From assembly GCA_030407085.1 (NCBI GenBank), contig CM059586.1, positions 11,426,001-11,490,000 of the forward strand: a stretch of DNA of 64,000 nucleotides. Direction: 5' to 3'. Positions 1 through 12,445 of the stretch are shown in pieces; the first letter of the stretch is position 1; each line of letters opens with the position of its first letter. Made by a program: the position numbers and the translations under genes. The DNA is from Trichopria drosophilae. Lineage: Eukaryota; Arthropoda; Insecta; Hymenoptera; Diapriidae. The notes beneath the pieces are model-generated. The model was given only the letters and a program-made list of their open reading frames with translations, was not told where the DNA came from and did no database searches.

Positions 1-394
1 TTTTGAATATGTTGCATCTTCAGATTACTGTAAAATTTAGTATTGAAGGAAGCTAACCATAGAAAAATTATGCAGAAACATTAATGATTTCTATGCCAAT
101 AAATAAATTTTCTGGGCACATGTCAAAAACCCAAATTTAAAAAATCCGAAAAAAACAATGACTGTGAAAAAGCCCAATGAGTCATAAAGCTATAATATTC
201 ATGAAAACAACAATGTCAGCTTTTTAATTGTCGATTTTTGTTTCGGATTTTTGAAATTCGGTTTTTTGACATGTTTATTTGAAGAGTATGTAGTCATAGG
301 TTAGGTACATAAACAATATTTTATAATGAAGTAAAAGAGTTCAGAACCATCCTACACTACTAATAACTACTAAAAACTAGAGATATTCTGCCCA

Positions 395-1340
395 CAAGCA
401 GACACACTGAGCTTGAAGTATGTCTAAGCTCGTCTAAAATGTCAACCAAAACCGTTTGTACAGAATGACTGGCATACTATTCAAGTTTAAAAAACCACGT
501 TTACTTTAATCGTAACTGATCCCGTTTTTGAGAAATTCAGAAATCAATTCTGTACGTTTAAATTCAGCCTACGTAGATTTAATCATTTTACATATTTTTC
601 TTCACATGAAAAATAAGTGAAATTTGTTACTAGAGGGGAAAATGAAAAAAGTTACTCGATAGTAACGAAATTTGTTACTCAGGGGTTTTCGGGGTTGCTA
701 ATTATGAATTCAAGCTTGAAATTTCAAAATTCAAGATGGCGGATTCACATTCGCAATCAGCGACCTCGAAAACCCTTCAGTAAGGGTTGGAGTCGAAATG
801 GCGATAAAAAAAATTCCTGCAATTCTGGGCACTTTTTGTAGAATTTTCTGTGCCAACGAAGGGGTTAAATGCAGTTACATATATTTAATTACGCAGTAAA
901 ATTTAATATACTTCCTGAATGTAATTCCGACGAGTTTGTTGTCAGATTCATAATCTGGAACTCCAAAAACCTCCGAGTGTTTAGTTTTATCTCGATCAAG
1001 CTATATTTCATATATCTGTTGGTCATGTTAGATCCGCCATTTTGAATTTGGAAATCAAAGATCACATTCATACTCAGCGACACCGAAACCCTCATGGCAA
1101 CGAATTTTAGCGATTTTTCATGTTAAAACAATACATAACTTAAATGATCAAATCTTACCTACGCTGAATTTAAACGTACAGAGTTGATTTCCGAATTTCT
1201 CAAAAACGGGATCAGTTACGATTTAAGTAAGCATGGTTTTTTAAACTCCAATAGTGTACCAGTCAGTCTGTACAAATGGTTATGGTTGACATTTTAGTCG
1301 AACTCAGACATGCTTCAAGCTCAGTGTGCAGAGGAGAGTA
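395..1340. repeat. Fold-back element with ~195-bp inverted arms
   Basis: The left arm (about 395-592) reads as the reverse complement of the right arm (about 1143-1340). Shared blocks include CACACTGAGCTTGAAG against CTTCAAGCTCAGTGTG, and a GATCCCGTTTTTGAGAAATT block that matches its complement near 1196-1215. The 550-bp centre has no transposase frame. It carries copies of the dispersed ATGGCGGATCC / GATTCGTAATC motif and, at 841-868, an end resembling that of the TTAA element at 39262-40438. Non-autonomous DNA-transposon family unknown. Confidence 0.7.
690..868 (+). repeat. Partial TTAA-element end within the fold-back
   Basis: The stretch ends in GGGCACTTTTTGTAGAATTT, then CGAAGGGGTTAA. 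This closely parallels the right terminus of the 1177-bp element at 39262-40438 (GGGCACTTTTTGTGAAATTC, then CGAAGGGGTTAA at 40438). The upstream part holds the same ATGGCGGATTC and CAGCGACCTCGAAAACCC blocks. No matching left end was found, so this is probably a truncated relative. Confidence 0.45.
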
Positions 1341-1349
1341 GTACCATAA

Positions 1350-3707
1350 TAAACACCGAAATAAATGCTAAATTTTGAGGTTTATGGACGTGTTTCTGAG
1401 AGATTCAGAAAGGACATACAAAATACTAGATTCTCGACCATTTCCAAAAAGCTGGTCTAAAGCCGAACGTGTGAGTTTTAGTCCATTGCAAGAAGTAGTG
1501 AAATGTCAAGTTCCCACGATAATTTCTAACTAAAATAGGATGATTCCCAATTCAATGAAATGTTTTTTGTTTCATTGCCAGTGCACATCAATAAATTTTT
1601 AAGAAATGCAAATAAATTCATGTTTTAATGAAATTATAAGGATTTATGGCTTATTTGATTTTAAGTTTTCTTATATTGTTTTTGCTTTTTTATTTTGAAG
1701 TTCATCTTTTGCATTCCGTTTTCTGTTTCAAAATTCACCTACGGCTGCACAAAGTGATGATCATAATTGCATTGGTGCGCCAGCTTTATGCAGAATCACC
1801 AGATCTTTTTATGGGAGGTTTCTTTTGAATGTTGGTCCTATTTCTAGCATAAGCCTGTATAATTTTCATCAGAAATCATTAACCCATTGAGCCACAGACG
1901 TCCAGCAGCATACCACTTGTTTCGACATCATTTTTTATGTTTATCGAGTGCAAACAGAAGGAATTTAGCATTGTTATTCTTTTAATATATTTATAAATGA
2001 AAAATGTCAAACATGCCATTTCTGATTAAAAAGTTATGGTTAACAACAAATACATGTCGGAAAATTCAATTGTTTTGAAGAAAATTAATTTGTCGTTAAT
2101 TGTTAGACTATGTAGATTTTAAATGGGGATTGCATGTGTTTTCGAAGTCGCTGAATTGGAATCCGTAGTCACTTTTAATATAAATAACAAATTTTTAATC
2201 GTAATTATAAAATTCAGAATTTAACCTTTTTAGATTCGCTGATTATATCGCTTTTTAAAAGTTTAAAATTGTACTACCAATGCGTGTAATAAGGCTGTTT
2301 TCAAAATGCCTAAGCCCTAGGTTTTATAAATTTTGATTCCAATTTTGTTGTAGCCGCCATATTAGATCTGTCGTTTTGAACTCTTAAAAACCAGTTACAG
2401 ATTCGTAACTAGAGATCGCAAAATACTGAGATTTTTAAATATTCCTTACTCAAAGGGTTATTAAAACATTATAAAAAATTATGATGCAAAATATAAAGGT
2501 TGGTTAAGACCACCGGTAAAAATGAGAGATAAAATAAGTAATGCAAAATTGTACTTTTAGATTATTCTGCAAACAATCACTACTAACTAATGTCTCATAA
2601 TACACAAAAAAAGAATTCCAGCGTTGTGAAAGTATTATCGGACTTGAGAATCTTCTAACGAAATCAGAAGTGTAGACGGAATCTATGAGAAAATTGCTAA
2701 CATTTTGGCAGCGTTCCAGTCTCTCGACTATCAATTCAGTCGCTTTTTACTATTGCAAACATAAGTTTGGTGGTTGCAAAATTACAAAACAGTATATTTA
2801 ATTTTATCGCGAATGGTTATTCGAAGGTCACGTGAACGAATCTTGAATTTTTGAATAAAAATCCTACTTTTCATTACAAATTTCTGTACACCATAAGCTT
2901 TCCAAAATACTACAATAAAAGTAAGTTTTATGAGGTGTTCGTCTGAATTTTGATACTCAGAAGATCAAGTGAGATGGATTTTATTGATCCTGACAATCAC
3001 ACTTTAATTCGTTAATTAGGAGTGCTGATTTACGTGAATAAATTCCTTAACTTCCTCTTATACACGTGAATATCTATCGCATAACTAATAATATTGTGAT
3101 TGTTCAGATCGGTAATCTATCTTTCTTTATATTCTGAGCTACAAAACTTTTAACTGTTATTATGTTCTGGTAATCTGGAGAGATTTAAAAAAAAAGTCAT
3201 GTCATTCATTCATTATCGTACAATGTCATTAAAAAAAGTCCGAGTTCATTTTTATCCAACACTATCATTTATATCACCATCACTCATTTATATCACCATG
3301 GTCATCATGATTATCCAATACTAAAATTAAAAATGGAATAACTAAACAACTAACTGACAAACTCTTGTTATTATATATAATCAACTTGTACCAGACTTTT
3401 CCCCCCTTTATTTTAGGTAATATGTTTTGTTCTCCGCATCCATTTTTTTAAAAGTTTTTTAGCACAAAAGAATATTTGCTGATACCTCGGAAGACTTGTG
3501 TCGTAAAATGAAACTCTTGGATTGCTATTGTCAGGATAACTTGATAGTAAACAAATTAAAATAAAAAATCATTATTTTTCATAAGGGAAACAGGTCTCCC
3601 AGGTTAAGATGCTTTATTTGAAGATGAATTGATATAAATCGTAACGAAATTCCATTACCTTGGCTGTAATTTTTCAAGTCTGAACCTGGATTTGCTCTAT
3701 TTTTTAG
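1350..3707. other. AT-rich non-coding DNA
   Basis: No supported gene. The only structure I see is a worn copy of the dispersed GCCGCCATATTAGATC / GATTCGTAAC motif at about 2350-2415. The open frames at 1646 and 2504 show no protein-family features. Confidence 0.6.
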
Positions 3708-4398
3708 TTAAGGGGAGGCACCACCTTCAAAATCAACTCTATGAAATACACCTTTAGAAAATTTGAAACTATTGTTTCTTTTGTCATTTTTATTGTAAGA
3801 AATTTTTTTGACCCATAAATTGTAGTTTAAACAAAAATTTGTTGTTTTGAAATAATGCAACTACATTTTTCTAACTTAATTTAAAAATTCAAAAAAATTA
3901 GGGTGAACATAAAAACATGTTTTCTACAACCTCTCGTATGGATTTTAAAAAATTCCGATTTTTTCAAAAATAAATTGTTTGTAGAGAACAACACAATTTT
4001 TTTAAGCGTAAAAAAAAAAGTTTTACATTTTTTATTCTAACACCACTAAATTCCATGTTAAAAATTACTCTAGAAATAATTTTTTTGACCTCTAAATTTT
4101 AGCGCGACAAAAATTTGTTTTTTCGAAAAAATGCTTCTACATTTTTTTTAATTAATGTAAAAATTCAAGAAAATTAGGGTGAACATGGAAACACATTTTC
4201 TACAGCCTCTCGTATGGATTTTAAAAAATTCCGATTTTTTCAAAAAAATAAAATTTTTTTTTGGGTCAAACAAATTTTTTACACTTTTTATTCTAGCACC
4301 ACTGAATTCCACGTCAAAAATTACCAAAGAGATAATTTTTTCAAATTTTTTAAAGCTGTATGTCATACAGCTGATTTAAAGGTGGTGCCTCCCCTTAA
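3708..4398. mobile_element. TTAA-flanked non-autonomous element (piggyBac-type)
   Basis: The left end TTAAGGGGAGGCACCACC (3708-3725) is exactly the reverse complement of the right end GGTGGTGCCTCCCCTTAA (4381-4398). TTAA at both limits is the target-site signature of piggyBac-superfamily elements. The 691-bp interior contains two related halves, each with CTCGTATGGATTTTAAAAAA and a TTCTA-CACCACT-AATTCCA block, and no transposase. The frames at 4148-4423 are internal by-products. A diverged second copy lies at 60652-61332. Superfamily assignment is inferred from the termini only. Confidence 0.75.
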
Positions 4399-5329
4399 AT
4401 GTTACGATATTCGCAAAATATGAGAACTACAGAACCTCTTTTTAACACAAAATGGTTTAACATTTCTCAGTAAATAGCATTTCAAATATTAAATAATATC
4501 TTTTAAACAGCAATTTTTCAATATCTCTTTTTTCAAATTCTTTTCATAACACAAGTAGACTGAAATAAAAATGAAGCTTTCATAAAGTAATTTTATGTAG
4601 TTTAGTATTATGCATACTAAAACATGATTCTGATGTTTCCATTCGCATTTGAAACATATATTAACTAATTATCTAAAAATGTATTATATTTACTATAAAG
4701 GCTATATAAATAAGAATAATAAAACTGGCCCCTCACAAATCGCTTGCTTAACTAGACTATATAAAAAACCGAAAAATATTTCTAATGCCAAAATTAGTCC
4801 CAAAACCCCATATGAAGGTAGTAAAGGCTAAAAAAGTGTGTTTTTTTTTAATATCAATCTTTACATCACAAAGGTTTGCAAAAAATAATGACAGTGTGGT
4901 TTTAGGTTGCAAACTTTAGGGCCTGTTAAGCATTGCAAATTTATCCATCACCTGTCCACATCTAGAATACTTGTCTATTTAACAGACAATCCTCGTCGAA
5001 ATAAAATGATCTATACATTTGAGTTTTTCTTCTTCTCGTCCATAGAAGTCCGTGGTCGTCTTTTGAATATTTATCGGGACTAAAATTGGAGAAGAATTGG
5101 ACGTGATGTAGCTAAAAAATTGACGTCCGGACTAACCAGACATGGACATAGTTTACAGATTAAAAAAGAAATCATTTTTGGACACATACCGGGTAGGGGA
5201 GCAAAAAAATCAGGTATCAGCTTCCTATGTGCTATTTTGTGCCACCCATATATAATATGTCCATAGTCATAATAATCACAAAAAAAATATAAAACAGAAT
5301 TTGTGGCCTAAATTCGGGTGGTACTATTT
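4399..5329. other. AT-rich non-coding DNA
   Basis: No gene or convincing repeat structure. The 60-codon frame at 4649-4831 is low-complexity, Lys/Asn/Tyr-rich, as AT-rich chance frames usually are. Confidence 0.55.
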
Positions 5330-5900
5330 TTTTCGAAAACTAGTATCGTTATCATAAAGAGCGGGAAAAAGTAATAAAAAAGATACGTTGAATTACTTAA
5401 ATATTTCATATTTACTCAGTTAAAAACCATAGACATTCCTTGAAAAAACGTAAAAAACTATTTAAAAAAACACAATTTTCGGCCCAAATTCTGGTAGCGC
5501 ACCAGTTTTTTCTGAAGCTAGTAGCGCTTCATAAAGAGTGAAAAAACATAATTAAAAATGGTATATTAGAATATACTCCATAGAAACCGAAAAAAAAACG
5601 CAAAAAACAGTTTGGCGCGTCATTTTTTTTTCAAAAACTAGTAGTTATCATAAAGATCGGGAAACAATACGTAAAACAATCATATTCTTTACCACCTAAG
5701 TATTGTATGCTTGATTAAAAAACGTCGAAAGCCAAACACAGAGTAGTAGTGGTTGTTGTGTGACGAAGCATTCTTTTTTTCAAAAATCAGTTTTGTTATC
5801 GTAAAGAGCGGGAAAAATGTAAAAACCCCTCGTTTCAAATAGAGTACTTTCAAAACGAGGGTGTAATTGTTTTTACACATGAATTGTAAACAAAACATTG
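5330..5900 (+). repeat. Degenerate tandem repeat, period ~130-170 bp
   Basis: A block of the form AAAACTAGT..TTATCATAAAGAGCGGGAAAAA recurs at about 5335, 5510, 5635 and 5787. Each is followed by an A-rich run and a motif like CGAAAAAAAACGCAAAAAAC. Copies are strongly diverged and unequal in length, which suggests an old decayed satellite-like array. No coding potential. Confidence 0.5.
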
Positions 5901-8219
5901 TTTAACACGTTCATTAATTTGTTTCTGGGCCAACTTTGAATTTATGTGGCTCGTAAAAAATTGTGTTTATTTATAACCTAAAATTTCACTTCCATGATTG
6001 GTTACAAGACTTTAAAGATGTAAAGACTAGTCGGAAGAAAATTATTCAGAAAAAATACGTTTTTAGCCTTAATACCGTTAAATAGGGTTCCAGTTTTGTC
6101 ATTCGGAATATTTTTGGGTTACCTTTCGGATAGTCTAGGTCGAATAGTCGATTTAGGAATTCTTATTTTGTCTTTTACCATTCTTATTCTGTTATAACCT
6201 TTGGTTGGGATAAATAAACTTATCTGAGTTCAGATTTTAAAAATAAATATAAATTAAAAACACAACGTGGATAACCAATTTATTCATGATGTGTTCAATA
6301 CAGACAATTCATTCATTATTTTATATATATAAAGTAAATATCGGCCACATCCCACTAACAAGGAAATTATAACAAATTGGGACATTTATGTAAGATTTAA
6401 ACTTTGGTAGGTACACATAGCGAAAATTCAATAATGAAGTAGCGGAAACAATCTTCTTCCAGACAGGCTGAAAGTTTCATATTTATAGGTCGGATACTTT
6501 TAAACCAGAATAAGTGATAACGTGCCAGTTTTCTAATGCGAACTTTTTGTGAAGTTGGGTACTCCGCTCGACTATAAATAAATCAGCATAATTACGCCGC
6601 TTAATTTTATTTAAAAAAAGCTCCGGGTAAGTTGAGTTACTCCAGAATGATAAACTTTTAAGAAGTGCGTAACTTTGCATCAAGATGGAATTAATTTTCG
6701 TTTATCAAGGGAAGTAAAAAACATTAATAAGAAAATATGTACGTCACCTTTTCAGAAAACTTTTAAGATTTCAGTTTCGTGTAATAAATGTTACTTTAAA
6801 GATTCTAACAACTCAAACAGAACGATAACTTTTAAGTGACATCTGCCGTTTTCAATTAAAAATGGAATTCATTACAGAATACAGAAGTTTTCAACAATCG
6901 AATAACCTGAACAAACATCAGTTTGGATTAAACCAATACAAGTTTACTTTACTAGCAAGCATATCAATTTTCTAAGGCCATTAAAATATGGGTATAATGA
7001 TCATTGTTTTCACTATACTTTAATCACTACCATTGTCACATTTTCGTTAGTAGTATTTAGTTGGTTTCTTGATTATACTTTGTTTATGAGCGAAATAAAA
7101 ATGCCACTTTCGCTTGAGTGTAATTACCAGTTTTGGAGACAAAGTAATAAAAAGTATCTTGATCATAGTACGGATAATAAGCTATAAAGAAGATGAAACA
7201 TTTTACGATCTTTCATAGTTTTGCAGCTTTAATGGATTTCTCTAAATCAGATTGCATAAATATATATTTCTCATTTTCATTGAAATATAATATTATAAAA
7301 ACATTAGATTAGAAAATCTCGGAAAATCTGCATTAATTTCCTTAATTAATAGCATTCACTTATGAGATAATCAAAGTCAACTTTTTAATGCAGTATTCAC
7401 AGAGTTTAAAGTTTTCAAGGAGGTCAAAAGATGTTAGTGCATTCATATTTAACCGGTATAATTAAATTCATAAACAAGCTGCCTGCGCTGGAAATTTCAA
7501 CTTTCAAATAAGAACCGAAATTGACGAGTCTGTAAAAGATAAAAGCCCGGTTTAATCGCATTTAACAGAAAAAATACAGCGTACTATTGTCTCCGTACAA
7601 TACATCAAACATTATAAAAAATATTACTAATTACATATTTCTGCAAGTATAATTAATTTCAGACAAAAATTATCTTTTATTTTATTTAATAATTTATGAA
7701 TAAAATTAAAAAATAAATTTTATTATGTTCAAAGCCATAGTGCAGCTAAATTCATTTAAAATATTCTCATTAATATTCAGAGAAATTTCCTCAAAGTTCA
7801 GAACAACCCGAATTCTTTCTCTGCAATTTACGAGTATAATCACACAAACGTATATTCATTTCAGTACAATAGTTACTGTATGCAAAATTTTCTATGCGTT
7901 TTATTTAGATTATCCGAATGCTTATATTATGAAGTTCTAAAGTAATATACATTTCATATCTTACATAATAAGCGCATATTAGTTACAATTTCATCAACTT
8001 TATAGAAATAGTTGCGAAATACTTCCATCTATAGTTGTATTTTTTTTCTAAGATGTGGATCTTCTTAGATTCGTATTTGAAGTATTATAGTTTTTATTTG
8101 TACAAGATTATACTGAATAAATGAAAAGAGAATGCCCAATAAAGTATTGTTTAATCTTTCTCAGAAGTGGTGCATAGTTTTTTTCACTAAATTTTAAAAT
8201 ATTATTACAGAAGTTATAG
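5901..8219. other. AT-rich non-coding DNA
   Basis: No gene, RNA gene or clear repeat seen. Short frames at 6483 and 7725 have no recognisable domains or splice context. Confidence 0.55.
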
Positions 8220-8725
8220 AGTTAGTTACTAATTTAATTGGTAATTTTTTTCGGCGATGAAATTAAACATTTTTTGCATAAAACAACGAATTTATTAGAA
8301 AATTAATGGATCTTTCTTAGTATGTTTTAAGGAAGTTTATTTTCTGTAATAGAATTAATCGAATTTTACTAATGAATTAGTAATATCTTATTCTTAACTT
8401 GTTAGTACTTGAGTAATTGAGGATGACCCAGTTTTCTTTTCAAATAGCAGATTTCGTCTTTCGATTAGTCTAAAACTACTAATGAAGGAGTGCAAAGTAG
8501 GTCACTAATAGAATTAGTAACCATTTTAACTAATAAAGAGATAAAACTACTAATTCATTAGTCGACATTTTTCTAATTTATTAGTAAAAATCCGCTAATT
8601 CATTTTAGTAATAACGTATAAAAAAAGACGACTAATTTGAAATCAGTAGAATTTTGATTATCGATTTAGTAGTTTGTCTATATTAGTAAAAATCATTACT
8701 CATACAATTAATCACTGACGTCTCA
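8220..8725 (+). repeat. ACTAAT-rich repeat, copy 1
   Basis: The stretch is dense in ACTAAT/ATTAGT words. It shares an ordered series of blocks with 12170-12445 in the same orientation: ACTACTAATGAAGGAG.., GGTCACTAATAGAATTAGTAA, then AACTAATAAAGAGATAAAACT. This indicates a dispersed repeat family, probably a non-autonomous DNA element, but termini could not be fixed. Confidence 0.45.
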
Positions 8726-9119
8726 CTCGTCGAAAAGTTTTGTTATTAATTGAGGTTTAGAGAGCTAGAAGTATTGAAATACCCATATTAATTATCTTCA
8801 GAACTTAATTTAAATAAATCACCCACTTCTTTCAGTTTTGTTCCAAAAATGCTTCTTTTTGAAAATGTTTCATCAGTTGAAATGTATTTTTTGGTTAAAA
8901 AATATTAGCAAATAAAATAGGAACAGGAAAAGTACTACATTATGACAACCCTAAAATTCTTCTTTAACCTCTTGTTGATTGAGTCGTCTGAAATCATTTG
9001 ATTTATTTACAGTTATCGACCTGAGCAAAGGATAGAACTTGTTCCATATTGGTAAGAGAATTATATTCTTTGTAATTTTTGTATTTTTTCATAACATCTT
9101 ATTCGCTAAAAAATATTAA

Positions 9120-9420
9120 TAAGGCGTACATGTCATTGAGGCCGTTCACCACGTGGTTGGCCACGTGTTTTATATATTGTCATGTCAAGGGCGGGTCTAT
9201 TTAAAGCGAAGTTACGCACTGGTATGTTAGAATCACCAACTAAATAATAAATTATACCGATCGATGTGACACATAAGCCGTAGAATCTCCGTTGGCCGCG
9301 AATTCGTTTATCAAGCCGACTTGCCCGTGAAGTAAATGTATTAGATACGACCCGTTAACGTTATCATGTTCAGTCCTTTGGACTAAAATTTAAGAACAAC
9401 AGATTTAGAGTGTTGTCACT
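9120..9420. promoter_or_regulatory. GC-richer island with paired CACGTG E-boxes
   Basis: Two perfect CACGTG palindromes (9150-9155 and 9162-9167) are centred 12 bp apart, and a TATATA run follows at about 9171. The next 250 bp (GGCGGGTCTATTTAAAGCG, CCGTTGGCCGCGAATTCG) is clearly less AT-rich than its surroundings. CACGTG is the core site of many bHLH factors. No coding frame is associated, so enhancer or alternative promoter is an inference only. Confidence 0.3.
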
Positions 9421-11160
9421 TACTACCGATTCCCAGACTATTTTATAGAGGTATCGACTAAAATAATAAAGTTTCCAAAATATATCGCTTAATTTTGTAA
9501 TTTTTGAGAAAAATTATGGATATTTGAAATGTATACTAATATATAGTACTCGCTAATTGTAGACCTTATATATAAACAATGAGATTTAGTCGATCTAAGG
9601 ATGGTATTCTAACTTTGGACAAGAGACCAAATGTAAGTTTTAGTAAGTAGCTAATCAGATAGTTGTAATCGATCGGCGTACAAAGTATAACGTCCAGTTT
9701 GTGCTTTAGGAAATCATTGAAATGAGGTTTCCACCATTAAGAAAATTTACTTATTTTAGGACATTTAGTGAATGTGCGTTTAATTAACTTAAATGCAATA
9801 TTTATTATATGTTTATGTGTAATGTATGAAATTTATAAAATTTTATCTGTGGATGTAAACATATTTTCCTTGCAGAATGTAATTAAATTCGGTTACAAAT
9901 AAATCGTTTTGTATTCACTTATTATCTTTTTAAATTATATAGTAATATAGTAAATTGTATAGTAATATAGTAAACTCAACCTATATATAGGAAGGCTCAT
10001 CAAGCGCCTTTGGTTTAAATCCGAAACTAAATGTAGGACGGTTACTGTCAGCTACATTCTGAGTAACATTAAAAGTAATTAAGAATTAGTTGTCTCTAGT
10101 TGTCTGCAGTTGTAACACGTTTTAAGTTTTATGAAATTCGGATGCATGTTCTTAAAAGATTTGTACTGTTGTTAAGTTTGAACAATAATGGAGTATTTTA
10201 GTCTTGGTTTAACATCTCATTTTAAAGAGAATATTTTAAAAACAATATTGAATAATTTTGACACGGCATTTTAGTTTAGTTTAAATAAAGTCTTATCTTT
10301 CTAAACGATTAATTGTCGTTATATAGTAATGCTCTCATTATGGAAATTCGTTTCAGAAATTCCCCTTATTGCATAGTAACTGAACAACGTAACAAATATA
10401 AAGAAATTTTCGGATAAAAATACAATTATTGTAAATAATATTACACTGAAAGAAATCGAGTAAAAAAATTCTACTAGCATATCGGAGAGACGCCTAAGCT
10501 AAATAGTCAGTTACTTTTATAGCTACTTGTAGTTCAATTTACAAAATGAATTGAAAAAGAAATTGAAGATAAAAAGTAGTAATAACTAACTTTTAGCCAA
10601 TTTAACGAGTCACTAAGCTATTAAATTTAAGTAGGTGCGAAATACTAAATTAAAACATTGATTTTCGCCCAATGCTGGACGATATTTCCTTTGCTTAATA
10701 TTACATGATATCAGACTCCTTCTAAGAGAATAACAGCTTCTGAAATGGCGTACAAATAAATTGATTTAACCATATTTTACTTAAAAACTTCCCTGCATTT
10801 ATCTAATTTCTGAAGATGACCGTCATCATGCGACGGAAAAATTAAAATCAATTTTTAAATTTAGTATAGTAAACGCATGAACACAAATTTAGTAGCTTGA
10901 TTATGTACAACGGTCGAGAAATATTAATTATACATAATTTATTACAGTTTAACGAGTAAGTTAATACCTGATACTGCTATATAATTAACATTCCTCCTAA
11001 CAGAGGTTTTAGTCTAGCATTTTAAGTTTCACTAATGCTATCCCGTTATTATGATGTTTTAACAGAATTGAGTTTGAAAAAAAATAGTTTGTAATTATAA
11101 TCCTATTTTCAGCTTTACAATAGTTTGAAGTCAGATTTAACATTTTATCCGTTTCTTCAT
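9421..11160. other. AT-rich non-coding DNA
   Basis: No supported gene. A small local direct repeat TATAGTAATATAGTAAA occurs twice near 9940-9975. The 90-codon minus frame at 11009-11281 overlaps the inverted repeat that follows and is probably chance. Confidence 0.5.
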
Positions 11161-11577
11161 TTAAATTTTCATAATTTTCATAACTAATTCCTGGTTTAGA
11201 CGGTAACCATACAAAAATATATTTAAGAAAAATTGCAAATGGTTTTCGATAGAAAATACGAAATGTGAGATAAAAAAACAATTTGAGAAAACAAAATTGG
11301 AGTGTATTTACAATATATACAATATTTGTTTAAATCGTCGCCAGTGGAAATAGAACTTATAATTAATTAACAACTTTAAAGCAAATATAAGTAGCAGCAG
11401 AAAAGGTTCGTTTGGAGACGATTATACACGCTCTAATTTTTTTTCTCAACTTGTTTTTATCTCACATTTCGTGTTTTCCTTCGAAAACCATTTTGGAATT
11501 TTTCTTAGTTGTATTTTGTATATGGTGACCGTCTAAACCAAGATTTAGTCATGAAAATTATGAAAATTGAAATCAAG
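11161..11577. repeat. Inverted repeat, ~135-bp arms
   Basis: The left arm 11161-11292 matches the reverse complement of 11441-11577. Examples are TTTTCATAATTTTCATAACT against ATGAAAATTATGAAAATTGA, GACGGTAACCATACAAAA against TGGTGACCGTC, and CGAAATGTGAGATAAAAA against TTTTTATCTCACATTTCG. About 150 bp lies between the arms. No transposase frame, so this is a fold-back or MITE-like element. Confidence 0.65.
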
Positions 11578-12169
11578 CGGTCGAGAAGTTATATTTGTTG
11601 CTTATGCAACTACGTTATTTCTTTATTTCATAACTTTTAAAAGAAAGATTATTTAACAGGTAAGTCGACTGAGATTAATGTTATCAAGATGTCCAAGTTT
11701 CTTGTGACTTATATGGTTAATTACGAATGGCTAATACTTCCAAAAAAAGTACGATAATACGTAAATTGATTGTATTTATTGCATTTACCGGATGAAGATT
11801 TTATACTAAGGCTATTAATACTTTTTAAGATTAATTAAAAGGCCAAGGGTCATGTGTTAATCATTAAAATTTTAGTTTAATTGTTGGTAACAATACGATG
11901 CATCATTTGACATTTATTAGTTTAATTAAGCTGGAAGTTAGTAGGTCTTAGTTAATTATGTTCATTCTCAAGTATAAAGGATAAATCTAAATGTTTATAT
12001 TGACACTTCTTCTAAAATTTATTATCTCTACTTTAGTAAATTTATTACTAAAAATATAATATATATATACTATAAATAAGGTCAACAGGATGTTCGAATT
12101 AAATTTCCAATTGATAGTGTCTATTCAACTTGGTTATTGCTCCAAATATCTAGTTCAGACCATAAAAAA

Positions 12170-12445
12170 AATGTAATTAGTAATAGTTTAATGATTAAGT
12201 CTTTCCACGCAAGTAAATGATTCACTCTGAACTAGTTAAAAACTACCAATAAGAGAACAAAAAGTGGTCACCAAATAAATTAGTAATAATTTTTGCTAAT
12301 AAAAAGTTAAAACCTATTCATTTATTACTAATGCTACAAACTACTAAATTAAAAAGTCAATATCTACTTGTAGATTAGTAGAATTTTACTAATCTGTGTA
12401 TTTTCATACTATTTGCCAGTAAAAAAACTTACTAATTAATGGTAA
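12170..12445 (+). repeat. ACTAAT-rich repeat, copy 2
   Basis: Same block order as 8480-8580, with similar blocks AACTACCAATAAGAGAAC, GGTCACCAAATAAATTAGTA and TGCTAATAAAAAGTTAAAAC. It is diverged from copy 1. The ends TAATTAGTAATAG and TTACTAATTAATGG are weakly complementary, which suggests short terminal inverted repeats. Confidence 0.45.

Noticed and set aside
11009..11281. 90-codon minus frame
   Set aside because: Half of it lies in an inverted-repeat arm and the rest is low-complexity AT-rich sequence.
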